Assembly (NCBI RefSeq): GCF_005938625.1
Contig: NZ_VCNJ01000080.1
Coordinates: 1 to 53,544, forward strand
Reading direction: 5' to 3'
Length of the DNA: 53,544 bases
DNA from: Pseudomonas fluorescens
Lineage (GTDB): Bacteria > Pseudomonadota > Gammaproteobacteria > Pseudomonadales > Pseudomonadaceae
In this document: in pieces, positions 6,857 to 16,216 of the stretch
Position numbering within the stretch: the first letter of the stretch is position 1
How the letters are laid out: the number at the start of each line of letters is the position of its first letter
Program-made: the position numbers and the translations under genes
The notes under the pieces: model-generated
The model's database searches: none
The model's input: the letters and a program-made list of their open reading frames with translations, nothing else
What the model was told of the DNA's origin: nothing

Positions 6857-8470
6857 CTACAGCCGAAACCGATCCACCGACTGCGCCAACTGCCCCGCCA
6901 GACTCGACAACTCGTCAGTAGTATTCGCCGTTTGCCCGATCACCCGGCTATTACCCTCGGACATCCCGGCAATCATTTCCACCTGATGGGCGATCTCATT
7001 ACTGGCCTGGCTCTGCTCGCCAATCGTGCGGGTGATGTCGTTGACCAGTTGCGTCGTGCTCAACGTCGCCTCAAGGATTTCGCGAATAGCGCGTTCGACA
7101 TCCGCCGTCACCGCCATGCCCTTGTCGACCTGCGCGACGCCCGCCTCCATGCTGCTGACCGCCTCGCGGGTACTGTGCTGAATGCGCGCGACCATCGCGG
7201 CGATTTCCTGGGTTGAGGCACTGGTGCGTGCCGCCAGACTGCGCACCTCGTCAGCCACCACGGCAAAGCCCCGGCCCTGCTCGCCGGCGCGTGCCGCTTC
7301 AATGGCGGCATTGAGCGCCAGCAGGTTGGTCTGGTCGGCGATGCTCTTGATCACCTGAATGATGTTGAAAATGGCTTCGGATTCCTGATCCAGCGTGCGG
7401 ATCACCTGTGCCGACTGTTGCGCTGATCGGGCAATATCGTCCATGTCGCTGACCACTTGATGAATCACTCCGCCCCCCTCCTTGGCCAGGGTCTCGGCCT
7501 GACTGGCCATGCTCAGGGCACGTTCGGCGTGGCGGGTGATTTCCTCGATGCTCGCGGTCATCTGGCTGGCGGCGGCGGCCATGGTGCCCGCAGCGACGCT
7601 TTGTTGCTGGCTGCTATCGGCGACCTGATGGCAGCCGTGGCTGAGTTGTTCGCTCATGCCACTGACGCCATGAGCGTTGCGCCGCACTACATCGATCATG
7701 TTGCGCAAGTCGCGCTGCATGGTCGCTAAAGTGCGAATCAGGACACTGGCTTCGTCCTTGCCGGACGGCTCGGCGATTGGCTCGCTGAGATTGCCGTGGG
7801 CGATGCTTTCGGCGATTCGACTGGCGGTCTTCAACGGCCCCATGATGCTCAGAATGACCCAGCGACCCTGTATCAAAAGCAGCACAAGACTGGCGATCAA
7901 AACCACGCCGAGCGCGACGTTGGCATTGCGGATGGCTGACTCGGTGCCTGCGCTGGTCTGCCGTGTATTGGACTCGATCAACTCGCTCAACGCGGCCATT
8001 TGCTCTTCAAGCTGACCAAACGCCGTGTTGAAGGTGCCCAGTTCCTGTTGAGCGGCATCGGGATTGTCCAGCGCCAACCCGACGATCCGTTCGCCCGCGT
8101 TGATGTAGGTATCGAGGCTCGGCTTGATCTGCTCCAGCGCGGTGCGCAAAGTCGGGTTGATCGGTAACTTGAGGTTGTCTTCAAGCACCTCACGAAAATG
8201 CCCGGCATGCTCGTTGATCGAATCGCGCACCTCGCTCGCCGTGCTGGTGCTTTTGCCCAGCCCGACCAGCATCGCCGAGTAGACATCGGCGCGCAGGGCG
8301 TCGTGCATCATGTCGGCTTCCATGTGGTTGCGCAGCGCGCTCATGCTGACTGCGTTGTCGCTGACCGCTGAGGCCATCCGTTGGTTGCCGACGTAGCTGA
8401 CCAGACTCACGATCAACGCCGTCAGCAGACTTGTCACAATCAGCAACACTAAACGCAGTTTGATCGACAC
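6857..8470 (-). CDS. methyl-accepting chemotaxis protein
   Basis: A 537-residue chemoreceptor. It has an N-terminal membrane helix (about residues 5-27), a helical periplasmic sensor of the four-helix-bundle type up to about 185, a second membrane helix (about 187-207, VALGVVLIASLVLLLI), a HAMP linker, and a cytoplasmic coiled-coil signalling domain. The CheA/CheW-binding hairpin tip EQGRGFAVVADEVRSLA is conserved. The start was set at GTG 8470 because AAGGAGG lies eight bases before it; the frame opens at another GTG (8491), but that would put this ribosome site inside the gene. The ligand is unknown. It stands alone, without other chemotaxis genes nearby. Confidence 0.92.
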   Translation of the reverse strand: MSIKLRLVLLIVTSLLTALIVSLVSYVGNQRMASAVSDNAVSMSALRNHMEADMMHDALRADVYSAMLVGLGKSTSTASEVRDSINEHAGHFREVLEDNLKLPINPTLRTALEQIKPSLDTYINAGERIVGLALDNPDAAQQELGTFNTAFGQLEEQMAALSELIESNTRQTSAGTESAIRNANVALGVVLIASLVLLLIQGRWVILSIMGPLKTASRIAESIAHGNLSEPIAEPSGKDEASVLIRTLATMQRDLRNMIDVVRRNAHGVSGMSEQLSHGCHQVADSSQQQSVAAGTMAAAASQMTASIEEITRHAERALSMASQAETLAKEGGGVIHQVVSDMDDIARSAQQSAQVIRTLDQESEAIFNIIQVIKSIADQTNLLALNAAIEAARAGEQGRGFAVVADEVRSLAARTSASTQEIAAMVARIQHSTREAVSSMEAGVAQVDKGMAVTADVERAIREILEATLSTTQLVNDITRTIGEQSQASNEIAHQVEMIAGMSEGNSRVIGQTANTTDELSSLAGQLAQSVDRFRL

Positions 8471-8714
8471 CGGTTTTTCCTCCTTGGCCACGCCCGTAAG
8501 CGCTTGTCAGCCTTCAGTTAAGCCTATTTGCGCAGGTCTGCCGCGCCAGAGCGTGTCAGCAGGTGTCGACATGCTGGCTAACGGCAGCAAAACTTTCCGA
8601 TTGCGCGACAAGTCTCACTTTGCAACGCAGGCGGATGCGCCTTCATCGCCGGTTAATGCCGGCAGGCTATTGAGTTCGTCGCTCTGAACATTCGTACAGC
8701 AAAAGGAAACGCCT

Positions 8715-9236
8715 ATGAAACGCGCATTATGGTTGGGTTTGCTCGGCACCTTCGCCATCGGTACCGCGCAGGCGGCGACGGAAGAAGTCGCCATCAATCT
8801 GGTCAGCGCCGACGGTGCGCCGCAGGCGATCGGCTCAGTCACCATCAGTGAAACCGCCTATGGCCTGTTGTTCACGCCCGATCTGAAATCCCTGCCGGCC
8901 GGCGTGCACGGTTTCCACGTGCATGAAAACGGTAGCTGCGACGCCGGCATGAAGGACGGCGTGAAAGGCGCGGCACTGGCCGCAGGCGGGCATTTCGATC
9001 CGCAAAAAACCGGCAAGCACCTCGGCCCTTACGCCGACGGTCATTTGGGTGATCTTCCGGCGGTTTACGTGACCGCTGACGGCATTGCCAATTACCCGGT
9101 ATTGGCGCCGCGCCTGAAAAGGATCTCCGAGATCAAAGGCCACGCGCTGATGATCCACGCCGGCGGCGACAACCACGCCGACATGCCCAAGCCACTGGGC
9201 GGTGGCGGTGATCGCATGGCCTGCGGGGTGATCTGA
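8715..9236 (+). CDS. sodC: periplasmic Cu/Zn superoxide dismutase
   Basis: A 173-residue protein with a signal peptide (MKRALWLGLLGTFAIGTAQA) followed by a bacterial Cu/Zn superoxide dismutase. It converts periplasmic superoxide to peroxide and oxygen. Copper and zinc ligands are visible in GFHVHENGSC, GGHFDP, the HLGDLPAVYV block and GGDNHAD, with the disulfide Cys near the C-terminus in RMACGVI. AAGGAAAC upstream sets the start. It is divergent from the chemoreceptor with 244 bp between the chosen starts, and a hairpin follows the stop. The length is normal for the family. Confidence 0.95.
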   Translation: MKRALWLGLLGTFAIGTAQAATEEVAINLVSADGAPQAIGSVTISETAYGLLFTPDLKSLPAGVHGFHVHENGSCDAGMKDGVKGAALAAGGHFDPQKTGKHLGPYADGHLGDLPAVYVTADGIANYPVLAPRLKRISEIKGHALMIHAGGDNHADMPKPLGGGGDRMACGVI

Positions 9237-9255
9237 GCCGTCGCAGTCTGCCGGC

Positions 9256-9291
9256 CGGGCAACCCGCAATGGCGTTGCCCGCGTCCGTTTT
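9256..9291 (+). terminator. probable terminator after sodC
   Basis: CGGGCAAC pairs with GTTGCCCG across a ten-base loop; CGTCCGTTTT follows. The T tract is short, so it may be inefficient. Confidence 0.55.
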
Positions 9292-9396
9292 GCAATAACG
9301 CAGACTTTGCTGCGCCACGGAACTCCCACGCACCGAGCCCCTCTCACATTATGTAGTCCTTCCCTTTTTGCTTCGCGCTTGTGGAGGAACACCGTC

Positions 9397-9711
9397 ATGC
9401 GCAAGTTAGTGCTCGTTTCTTCTTTACTCCTATGCCTGCCCGTTGGTTCCGCTCTGGCCAAAGTCGATGCCGGAGATGTCGCCACCTCGGCCGGTGTCTC
9501 CGCGTCGCTGTACTCGACCTTCAAGGATCACAAAATGGTGATTCCAGCCCGTGACGACTTGTCTGCATTTGTCGCCAGTGGCGGGGCCATTCGTGGGGTT
9601 TATCTTGAGTCGGTGCTGCAACAGGTTCGCCAGGACAATCCTGGCATCAACGCCAGCGATGAAGATCTGGCCAACGCGATTCTGGTGCATTACGAAGGCC
9701 TGAATCAGTAG
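9397..9711 (+). CDS. DUF2388 domain-containing secreted protein
   Basis: A 104-residue protein with a signal peptide ending near SALA and a mature part carrying the DUF2388 pattern: ARDDLSAFVASGGAIRG, then YLESVLQQVRQDNPG and DLANAILVHYEGL. The family is common in Pseudomonas, often as tandem paralogues, and its function is not known. GGAGGAAC before ATG 9397 fixes the start; an upstream in-frame extension to 9307 would hide the signal peptide. The location should be periplasmic. There is no clear operon partner; the next gene starts 68 bp on. Confidence 0.82.
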   Translation: MRKLVLVSSLLLCLPVGSALAKVDAGDVATSAGVSASLYSTFKDHKMVIPARDDLSAFVASGGAIRGVYLESVLQQVRQDNPGINASDEDLANAILVHYEGLNQ

Positions 9712-9779
9712 CCATCACGGAAAAAGCAGCCGATGGATGGCCGCTGAAGGCGCATAGGCAAAACCGTCTGACGGCCTCT

Positions 9780-10193
9780 ATGATGGAGGCCATGACGACT
9801 ACTGCGCCTTTGCGCTCCCCTTGCCCGCCCGGCGCCTGCAATTGCGGGCGCGATCCGTTGCTGGAAAACCCCGCCGCGGATTTGCGCATTCTGCGTTTGA
9901 CCCGTGAAGAAGAGAAACGCCTGCTCGCTCGCCTCGAAACCCTCAAAGATTTGAATGACCTCAAACATCTGCAACAGCGAATGTTCGAGCAACTGGGGAT
10001 TCGCGTCGACGTCGCCCCCGGTTTCAACGAAGTGCGCACAATGCGCGGCATTGCCATTCAGATCGATGAGTTACCGGGACTTTGTCGCAAGACCCGCGCT
10101 GCCATCCCGGCCGCCATTCGTCGCGGACTGGAAAATCAGCCCAAAATCGCCTTCGAACTGCTCAACGCCCACGACTTGCTGCGCGACACCTGA
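9780..10193 (+). CDS. conserved hypothetical protein with Cys motif
   Basis: A 137-residue cytosolic protein of unknown function. The N-terminal part carries CPPGACNCGRDPLL, three closely spaced cysteines that could bind a metal. The rest is helical, including a charged heptad-like stretch (TREEEKRLLARLETLKDLNDL) and C-terminal helices. The start is uncertain among ATG 9780, 9783 and 9792; a GGAGG lies only two bases before the last, too close to serve it, so the first was kept. Its stop codon abuts the ligD stop from the other strand with no spacer, so the two messages must overlap at their 3' ends. Confidence 0.65.
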   Translation: MMEAMTTTAPLRSPCPPGACNCGRDPLLENPAADLRILRLTREEEKRLLARLETLKDLNDLKHLQQRMFEQLGIRVDVAPGFNEVRTMRGIAIQIDELPGLCRKTRAAIPAAIRRGLENQPKIAFELLNAHDLLRDT

Positions 10194-12785
10194 TTACCTT
10201 TTCAGACCGACCCGTTTGCGCATCTCGGCCGTGATGCTCTGGCGGGTTTTCTTCATATCAGCCCAGGGTTCGTCGCCGACTTCTGCCAAACGCTGATGAA
10301 CGTTGTGCACGTTCCACTGATTGCCGCCCTTGATCTCGGCAACCTCTTCCCGAAACAACGGCACCGATACTGGCAGACCTTCGCGGGTGCGCGCCGCATA
10401 AGCGCAAATGGTGGTGGCGCCTAGACCGTTGCGCAGGTAATCGATAAAGATCCGCCCGACGCGGTTTTTCGGTCCCGATACCGCAGAAAACCGATCAGGC
10501 AACAGCTTGGCGATATGACTGACGATGGCGTGGCTGAAATCCTTTACTTCATCCCAACCAAGTTTACGGGTCAGCGGCACCACCAAGTGAATACCCTTGC
10601 CACCACTGGTTTTCAGGAAAGCCTTCAACCCCAATTCATCGAGCACGGTCAATGTCAGCGCCGTCGCTTCGACCATGCTTTTCCACGGCAACGCTGGATC
10701 CGGGTCGAGGTCGAGGACGAAGCGGTCAGGCTTGTCCAGATCGACGGTGGTGGCGTTCCAGGTGTGCAGTTCGACGGTGCTCATCTGCACCGCGCCGATC
10801 AGCGCTTCAGCGTTGTTGATCAGCATCACCGGTTGTCCGGTGACGTCCTTGTCCAGCGTGGTGATGCCGGGAATCGCCAGGCGTTCGGCGTTTTTCTGGA
10901 AGAACAACTCGCCGGCGATGCCGTCCGGGGCGCGTACAAGCGCCACCGGCCGATCCTTGAGTTGCGGCAGGATCCATTCGGCGACGCTGGCGTAATACTC
11001 GGCCAGTTGCATCTTGGTGGTGCCGCTGACCGCGTCGATCACCCGGTCCGGGTGAGTGATGCGCACCTTGCCGTTGGCCAGTCCGAGCTGAGACGGCGCG
11101 GTTTCAGCGTTGCTCGCCGGGGCCTTTTTCGGCGGTTTCTTCGCCGGCGTTTTCTTCTCTGCAGTCTTCACCGGTTTCGCTCGCTCCTCAGTGATGTCCT
11201 TGGCTGGCTTGTCGTCGCGCAAGCCATGGAACACAGCGTGGCGTACCGAACCGTCCTTGGTCATTTCGGCAAATGCGACTTCTGCCAGCAGTTTCGGCTT
11301 GAGCCAGTGCACGCCTTTGACCTCAAAGCCGCTGGGTGGATTGATCACCGCTGGCTTCTTCACCTGCAAGGGCTTGAGTTGGGCCAGAATGCTTTTCAAC
11401 GTCGACTCGTTGAAACCGGTGCCGACCTTGCCGGCATAGCGCAATTCACCGCTGTCGCGATCGTGCAGCCCCAACAGCAATGCGCCGAAGGCACTGCGCG
11501 AACCCTTCGGGTCGGTGTAGCCGACGACCACGAATTCCTGGCGGTGTTTGCATTTGAGTTTGATCCAGTCGCCGCTGCGCCGCGATACATAGGGAGAGCC
11601 AAGGCGTTTGCCGATCAGGCCTTCCATCTGCATCTGGCAGGCGCTGTTGAGCAGGGCGTCCGGGGTTTCATCGAAGGCTTCGGAGAAGCGCAGCAACGGT
11701 TGTTCATGGCTGCCGAGCACCGTTGACAACGCTGCACGTCTCTCTTCGACCGGGACTTCACGCAAGTCGACGCCATTGAGATAAGGCAGGTCGAACAGGT
11801 AGTAGAGAATGTTGCCGCTGCGTCCGGCTTCGAAAGCATTTTGCAGGGCCTGAAAGTCCGGCACGCCGTGTTCGTTGGCGACGACCATTTCACCGTCCAG
11901 CCATGCGGATTCCAGCCCCAGCGCGGCCAGTGCTTTGGCTTGTTGCGGCAACTTGTGCGTCCAGTCATGTCCGTTGCGGGTGAACAGCTGCACCTGATCG
12001 TGATCAATACGCGCCATGATCCGGTAGCCGTCGAATTTGATCTCGTAGCTCCACTGCCCGTCGGGCGCGCTGTCGACCAGCGTGGCCAGTTCCGGCTTGA
12101 GTTGCGTTGGCAGTTTAGCCTTGTGCGCGCCAGTGAGTTTGCCGGTCGCTTGCTTGCGCGCTTTGGCCGGGGCCTTTTTCGTCGGTTTGCTTTGCTCCGC
12201 GGCCAGCTTGGGCTTGGTAACCAGCGTGCGCTCGCTCAACACGCTGTCCGGCTCGGCTACCAGCACATCGTAATCATCTTGCGGGCGAGCAGCGCTGTCC
12301 TGATGCTTGATCAGAAACCAGTTCTCCTTCTTGCCCGGCATGTGCGTGCGCACCAGATTCCAGATGCCGCCGAGTTTCTCGCCCTGCAACTCGAACTTGA
12401 GCTTGCCTTTGGCGTAGGCCTTGTGCGGATCTTCCAGCGGAATCCACACGCCACGATCCCAGACGATCACATCCCCAGCGCCGTAATGCCCTTCAGGAAT
12501 GCTGCCCTCAAACGTCGCATAATCCAGCGGATGATCCTCGACATGCACCGCCAGCCGCTTGACCTTGGGGTCGAGCGATGGCCCTTTCGGCACCGCCCAA
12601 CTCTTCAAGGCGCCATCGAGCTCCAGGCGAAAGTCGTAATGCAGGTGCGAAGCGTCGTGCTTCTGGATGCAGAACTGCAACGCGTGATCCGTGGCGGTTT
12701 TACGCCCGGAGCGCTTGACGGCGGCCGGCTCCGAGGTCGCTGAAAAATCGCGCATGCGGTTGTAGTCATCGAGGTTCCTGTTCAT
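10194..12785 (-). CDS. ligD: multifunctional DNA ligase D (PE-LIG-POL)
   Basis: An 863-residue enzyme with the Pseudomonas domain order: 3'-phosphoesterase (about 25-185), ATP-dependent ligase (about 215-525) and archaeo-eukaryotic primase-type polymerase (about 560-860). It repairs double-strand breaks by end joining, normally with Ku. The phosphoesterase shows FCIQKHDASHLHYDFRLE. The ligase nucleotidyl lysine sits in EIKFDGYRI (Lys about 250), with WLDGEMV and EGLIGKR further on. The polymerase has the catalytic DLDPDP motif. Lys/Ala/Pro-rich linkers join the domains. ATG 12785 follows GGCAGGTGG; an ATG at 12806 would add 7 residues. It is third in a leftward run after the HDO-like gene and the methyltransferase (17-bp gap). 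No ku gene is in the window. Confidence 0.96.
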   Translation of the reverse strand: MNRNLDDYNRMRDFSATSEPAAVKRSGRKTATDHALQFCIQKHDASHLHYDFRLELDGALKSWAVPKGPSLDPKVKRLAVHVEDHPLDYATFEGSIPEGHYGAGDVIVWDRGVWIPLEDPHKAYAKGKLKFELQGEKLGGIWNLVRTHMPGKKENWFLIKHQDSAARPQDDYDVLVAEPDSVLSERTLVTKPKLAAEQSKPTKKAPAKARKQATGKLTGAHKAKLPTQLKPELATLVDSAPDGQWSYEIKFDGYRIMARIDHDQVQLFTRNGHDWTHKLPQQAKALAALGLESAWLDGEMVVANEHGVPDFQALQNAFEAGRSGNILYYLFDLPYLNGVDLREVPVEERRAALSTVLGSHEQPLLRFSEAFDETPDALLNSACQMQMEGLIGKRLGSPYVSRRSGDWIKLKCKHRQEFVVVGYTDPKGSRSAFGALLLGLHDRDSGELRYAGKVGTGFNESTLKSILAQLKPLQVKKPAVINPPSGFEVKGVHWLKPKLLAEVAFAEMTKDGSVRHAVFHGLRDDKPAKDITEERAKPVKTAEKKTPAKKPPKKAPASNAETAPSQLGLANGKVRITHPDRVIDAVSGTTKMQLAEYYASVAEWILPQLKDRPVALVRAPDGIAGELFFQKNAERLAIPGITTLDKDVTGQPVMLINNAEALIGAVQMSTVELHTWNATTVDLDKPDRFVLDLDPDPALPWKSMVEATALTLTVLDELGLKAFLKTSGGKGIHLVVPLTRKLGWDEVKDFSHAIVSHIAKLLPDRFSAVSGPKNRVGRIFIDYLRNGLGATTICAYAARTREGLPVSVPLFREEVAEIKGGNQWNVHNVHQRLAEVGDEPWADMKKTRQSITAEMRKRVGLKR

Positions 12786-12802
12786 CGTCCACCTGCCTTG
12801 TT

Positions 12803-13756
12803 TCATCCCATTCGGGTCACGGTCAGCGCCACCACTGCAATGCGGTCAACCCGTTGATAGCCGGGGTTGAGCAGCTCCTCGCCGAAGACATCCGGATCGA
12901 GTTCGCGGTACGTCCAGCCAAAGCGCTTTTCATCCAGCCGTGGCAGCACGGTGTCAAGAAACGGGTCGCGGCCATCGACCATCGCCACCCCGGTGTAGAG
13001 CAATAACGAGCCGCCGGGTGCCAGCCGATTCAGTGCCTGTTCGACGATGCGCAGTGAAAGCCCTGCCCCCAGCGTCCCGCCACCGTGGCGATAGGCGCGC
13101 TCTGCCGGATCGGCCATGTACGGCGGGTTGGCGACGATCAGGTCAAATTCACCGTCGACACCCTGCAACAGATCACTGGCGCGCGCTTCAACGTTAGCGA
13201 CCTCTGCCAGTGCCGCATTGATCGCGGTCAGACGCAGTGCCGCAGGGTTGATGTCCAGCGCCAGGACTTGCGCCTCGCGACGGGCGCGGCCGATCAGAAT
13301 CGCACCGACGCCAGCCCCACAGCCGATATCTATTGCGCGATGGATGGGCGCGAAATTTTGCTGCAGGTGAGCGTGGATCAGTTGCGCAAAGCGGTAGGTG
13401 TCGGGGCCGAAAAAAACCGCGTCGGCCGCCTCGGTGGGGAACGCCGAATGCACGAAGAGCAAATCATCCAGACTTGACCAGCGCACCCGACTCTTCAGGT
13501 GACCTTCGTACGCGTCAATGATCTGAGCGTCTTGCAGTTGCCGCTGTTCATCGGCCGACAACAACCCCGGCGCAAATGGACGCGACCAGCCGAACACATC
13601 GCGCAAAGAATCGGCCATCTGGCCCTCATCACGCTGGTTGACCCGTTGATGGGTCAACGGCGTCGGGGTGACGAACCGATATCCGTCTGCCAACAAGCGC
13701 CGGCCGAGGTGCAGCAGCACGAGGTCGTTGGGGCAGAGTTGTTCTTCCTGATTCAT
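12803..13756 (-). CDS. PrmC/HemK-like SAM methyltransferase
   Basis: A 317-residue class I SAM-dependent methyltransferase. The SAM-binding motif is DIGCGAGVGAIL (about 144-155), followed by ALDINPAAL. NPPY (about 210-213) is typical of enzymes that methylate a planar nitrogen, such as Gln N5 in release factors or adenine/guanine in RNA and DNA. The N-terminal 130 residues are a separate helical domain likely to bind substrate. It is longer than PrmC and is probably a paralogue with another substrate. AAGGACAC before ATG 13756 sets the start. Eleven bases separate it from the upstream HDO-like gene and 17 from ligD, so all three are likely co-transcribed. Confidence 0.85.
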   Translation of the reverse strand: MNQEEQLCPNDLVLLHLGRRLLADGYRFVTPTPLTHQRVNQRDEGQMADSLRDVFGWSRPFAPGLLSADEQRQLQDAQIIDAYEGHLKSRVRWSSLDDLLFVHSAFPTEAADAVFFGPDTYRFAQLIHAHLQQNFAPIHRAIDIGCGAGVGAILIGRARREAQVLALDINPAALRLTAINAALAEVANVEARASDLLQGVDGEFDLIVANPPYMADPAERAYRHGGGTLGAGLSLRIVEQALNRLAPGGSLLLYTGVAMVDGRDPFLDTVLPRLDEKRFGWTYRELDPDVFGEELLNPGYQRVDRIAVVALTVTRMG

Positions 13757-13767
13757 CGGCGGTGTCC

Positions 13768-15144
13768 TTAAGGCAAGCGGGATTTGAGTTCGATAAAACG
13801 CCGCGTGGCGAGCAGTCCGGCGGGGTGTGCATGACGGGCCGGGGCGAGCCAGGGGATCAGAATTGCCATCTGCGCCAAGCCGTCCTGACCTTGCAGCGCA
13901 GCGTTGAGTGCCTGTACGTCGGGATCCTGTTCAAGACCGTCGATGGGCGCTGCGGTTTGACTGTGCCGTCGAGCGGGTTTCGTCTTATCCGAAGACGTCC
14001 AGTCACCAGAAATCCAGTCGTGCACCAATTGTTTTTCGTAGGCATTGAACACGCCAAACATCGCCGCACCATCGCCCGCGATCAGTTGCCAAAAGCGACT
14101 GGCCTGTGGGTCTTCGTGGCGTTTGATCCAGCCTTTGTTCTGCAGCGCCTGAAGAAAGCCGGGCAATTGTTCCGGTGCAGCCAGCCACTGATTGACGGTC
14201 TGCCCTTCGAAACGGCAGTAATCGGAGTGCATGTGCTGGGCGAACGGACACTTGCGCTCGAGCATCGCCAGCAACTCCCGCTCAAGGTCGAAACCTTCGA
14301 TGATCGCGCGACTGCCCTGCCCCAGGTCGTTGAGCCGATAACCGAGGGCTACCCGACGCAGAAATTCGCCGCGATCGGCCTCAAGCGGCAACAGATCGAG
14401 CGCTGCCTGCACGGCCTTTTGCGCATGGCCAGTGCTGGCGTTGTCGATGGTCACATGCAGGGTGAAATAGTACGGATCGATGCCCAGTTCGCTGAGTTCG
14501 TAACTGCTGATCAACAGGTGTAACGGCAGTTGTTCATAGCCGAGGTTGTAGCCGATCACTTCGGGCAAATAATCAGCGCCACATACGCCGAGGGCCAGTT
14601 GTATCGCACCTTGCAGGTAGCGCTCATCGGCTATCGCGCTGCTGTCCTGCAAGTCGTGTTCGGCGAGCAGTTTGCGGTAAATCACCACGTGATTTTGCGC
14701 CGGATTGCCCTCGCCCAGTTCTTCCAGAAAGGTGCGCAGCAGGCCTTGGAAACGCGGGTCCTGCCAGCGCGGTAACACGCCAGAAAGCCAGGCGCCGTCG
14801 ACCAGCTTGGTCGGTGCCACCGCTTGCAGAAAATACAGTGCCTGCGCTTTGCCACGGAAAAATTGCCGAGACCCACCGGCCTTGCGTTGCTGCAGATAGT
14901 CGGCGTACTGCCGGGCTACATCGGCGCAATGTTCGGCTACCCACGAGTGCCACGTCGTCGGGTCTTCAGGCAGAGCATCGGTGAGTGGCGCGGCGTGTTG
15001 CAATTGCTCCTGCAAAAACGCCCGCGCAAGGTCTTGGGGATTGTCATCGCGCAACAATCCCTCATAGACCTGCCGGATGTTCCCGGCAGCATTCATAAGA
15101 TGCGGTTGTGCAGGCGCAGCTTGCAGGTGTGTCAGGACAGTCAT
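13768..15144 (-). CDS. heme-oxygenase-like diiron (HDO-type) protein
   Basis: A 458-residue protein annotated elsewhere as iron-containing redox enzyme family. The core carries a carboxylate/His pattern typical of heme-oxygenase-like diiron oxidases: E145-x6-H152 in EGNPAQNH, acidic residues around E204-E219, then H230-x3-D234-x5-H240 in HVTIDNASTGH. Such enzymes (UndA, SznF central domain) activate oxygen for N-oxygenation, C-C cleavage or desaturation. Extra N-terminal (about 1-90) and C-terminal (about 300-458) regions are unassigned. It leads the unit with the methyltransferase and ligD. ATG 15144 has a GAG-type weak ribosome site. The substrate is unknown; the ligand assignment is my reading, not a structural result. 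Confidence 0.78.
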   Translation of the reverse strand: MTVLTHLQAAPAQPHLMNAAGNIRQVYEGLLRDDNPQDLARAFLQEQLQHAAPLTDALPEDPTTWHSWVAEHCADVARQYADYLQQRKAGGSRQFFRGKAQALYFLQAVAPTKLVDGAWLSGVLPRWQDPRFQGLLRTFLEELGEGNPAQNHVVIYRKLLAEHDLQDSSAIADERYLQGAIQLALGVCGADYLPEVIGYNLGYEQLPLHLLISSYELSELGIDPYYFTLHVTIDNASTGHAQKAVQAALDLLPLEADRGEFLRRVALGYRLNDLGQGSRAIIEGFDLERELLAMLERKCPFAQHMHSDYCRFEGQTVNQWLAAPEQLPGFLQALQNKGWIKRHEDPQASRFWQLIAGDGAAMFGVFNAYEKQLVHDWISGDWTSSDKTKPARRHSQTAAPIDGLEQDPDVQALNAALQGQDGLAQMAILIPWLAPARHAHPAGLLATRRFIELKSRLP

Positions 15145-15290
15145 GGCAAAATTCTCGGTCGATTGGCAGGGCGCTGTTCCACACGCCTCTACAGCAGCAG
15201 AGAGCCAGCGCCTGCGAAAAATTCAATCGACGTGAAAATTGCCCGGACGGACGGCCGTCTGCGCGATCCTCGCACACACTTAATTCCTCT

Positions 15291-15443
15291 GTAGGAGCTG
15301 CCGAAGGCTCGGGCCGCGACCGGACGATCTTTTGATTTTGATTTTAAAAAACAAGATCAAAAGATCGCAGCCTTCGGCAGCTCCTACATGGAATGATGTA
15401 CACCCTGTAGGAGCTGCCGAAGGCTGCGATCTTCTGATTTTGC
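15291..15443. repeat. three REP copies (GTAGGAGCTGCC type)
   Basis: An inverted pair at 15291-15387 with inner arms rich in GATCTTTTGAT, plus a third copy from 15407 that runs almost to the stop of the TerB-like gene. It fills much of the 300-bp spacer before the HDO-like gene; bases 15145-15290 show nothing further apart from that gene's likely promoter. Confidence 0.85.
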
Positions 15444-15445
15444 TT

Positions 15446-16216
15446 TCAGGCCTGACCTTTGGCCTGCTGTTCCAGATGCACCTGCAAATCCGGGTCGATC
15501 TGCAACGCGGCTGCCAGTTCATCCAGATAACTGCGCTCGGCGTCCTGCTGGTCATCCACCAGCAGGACGCTGGCCAGGTACATTTCGGCGGCGACGGCCG
15601 GATCCCCATTGGCCGACTGCGCCACTTCTGCGGGATCCAGCGGCTTGGCGACTTCGGCGTCGAGCCATTGCTGCAACTGCGGATCATCGGTGTGTTTGCC
15701 GATTTCGCTGCTGATCAGGTGTTTCTCGGATTCATCGATACGCCCGTCAGCCTTGGCCGCGGCAATCAAGGCGCGCAGCACCGCATGGCTGTGTTCTTCA
15801 ATTTCCGGGCCGGCCAGGAGGTTAGCCGTTTGCGGCGTTTGTGACGGTGCCGAACTGGCCTGGCTGCGTTGCCAGGCCTGATACGCCTGGAACGCCATCA
15901 TCCCTAGCGACGCCAGCGCCGCATAATTGGTCCCGCCGGAGCGGCTTTGTGTGCCGCCACCGCCACCCAGTGCCCCTCCCAAGGCGCCGCCAAGACCACC
16001 ACCGGCACCGCCGCCGAGCAAACCACCGAGCAAGCCGCCCAAGCCGCCAAGTCCACCGGCAGATCCGCCGCCGCTGGCCGCGCCCGAGCCGCCACCGAGC
16101 AGTCCGCCCAGCAACCCGCCTAAACCACCCAAACCAGCGCCGGCAGACGCTGAAGATTGTTGTCCCACCGAGGCCTGGCCTCGCAGCAGTTGTTCAAGCA
16201 AATCGCTGGTGTTCAT
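15446..16216 (-). CDS. TerB-like DUF533 protein with Gly-rich region
   Basis: A 256-residue protein in the DUF533/YebE group of the TerB-like fold. The N-terminus (MNTSDLLEQLLRG) is followed by about 80 residues of Gly/Leu/Ala repeats (LGGLGGLLGGLLGGG type), which could be a hydrophobic or membrane-associating segment. A short AALASLGMMAFQAYQAW helix comes next, then a C-terminal TerB-like helical domain (about 135-250) with acidic turns (KADGRIDESEK). The role is unknown; the family is linked to envelope or stress functions only by weak association. ATG 16216 has TTGAGGATG upstream and fits better than an ATG-like start 6 codons earlier. The long internal repeat may expand or contract. Confidence 0.85.
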   Translation of the reverse strand: MNTSDLLEQLLRGQASVGQQSSASAGAGLGGLGGLLGGLLGGGSGAASGGGSAGGLGGLGGLLGGLLGGGAGGGLGGALGGALGGGGGTQSRSGGTNYAALASLGMMAFQAYQAWQRSQASSAPSQTPQTANLLAGPEIEEHSHAVLRALIAAAKADGRIDESEKHLISSEIGKHTDDPQLQQWLDAEVAKPLDPAEVAQSANGDPAVAAEMYLASVLLVDDQQDAERSYLDELAAALQIDPDLQVHLEQQAKGQA

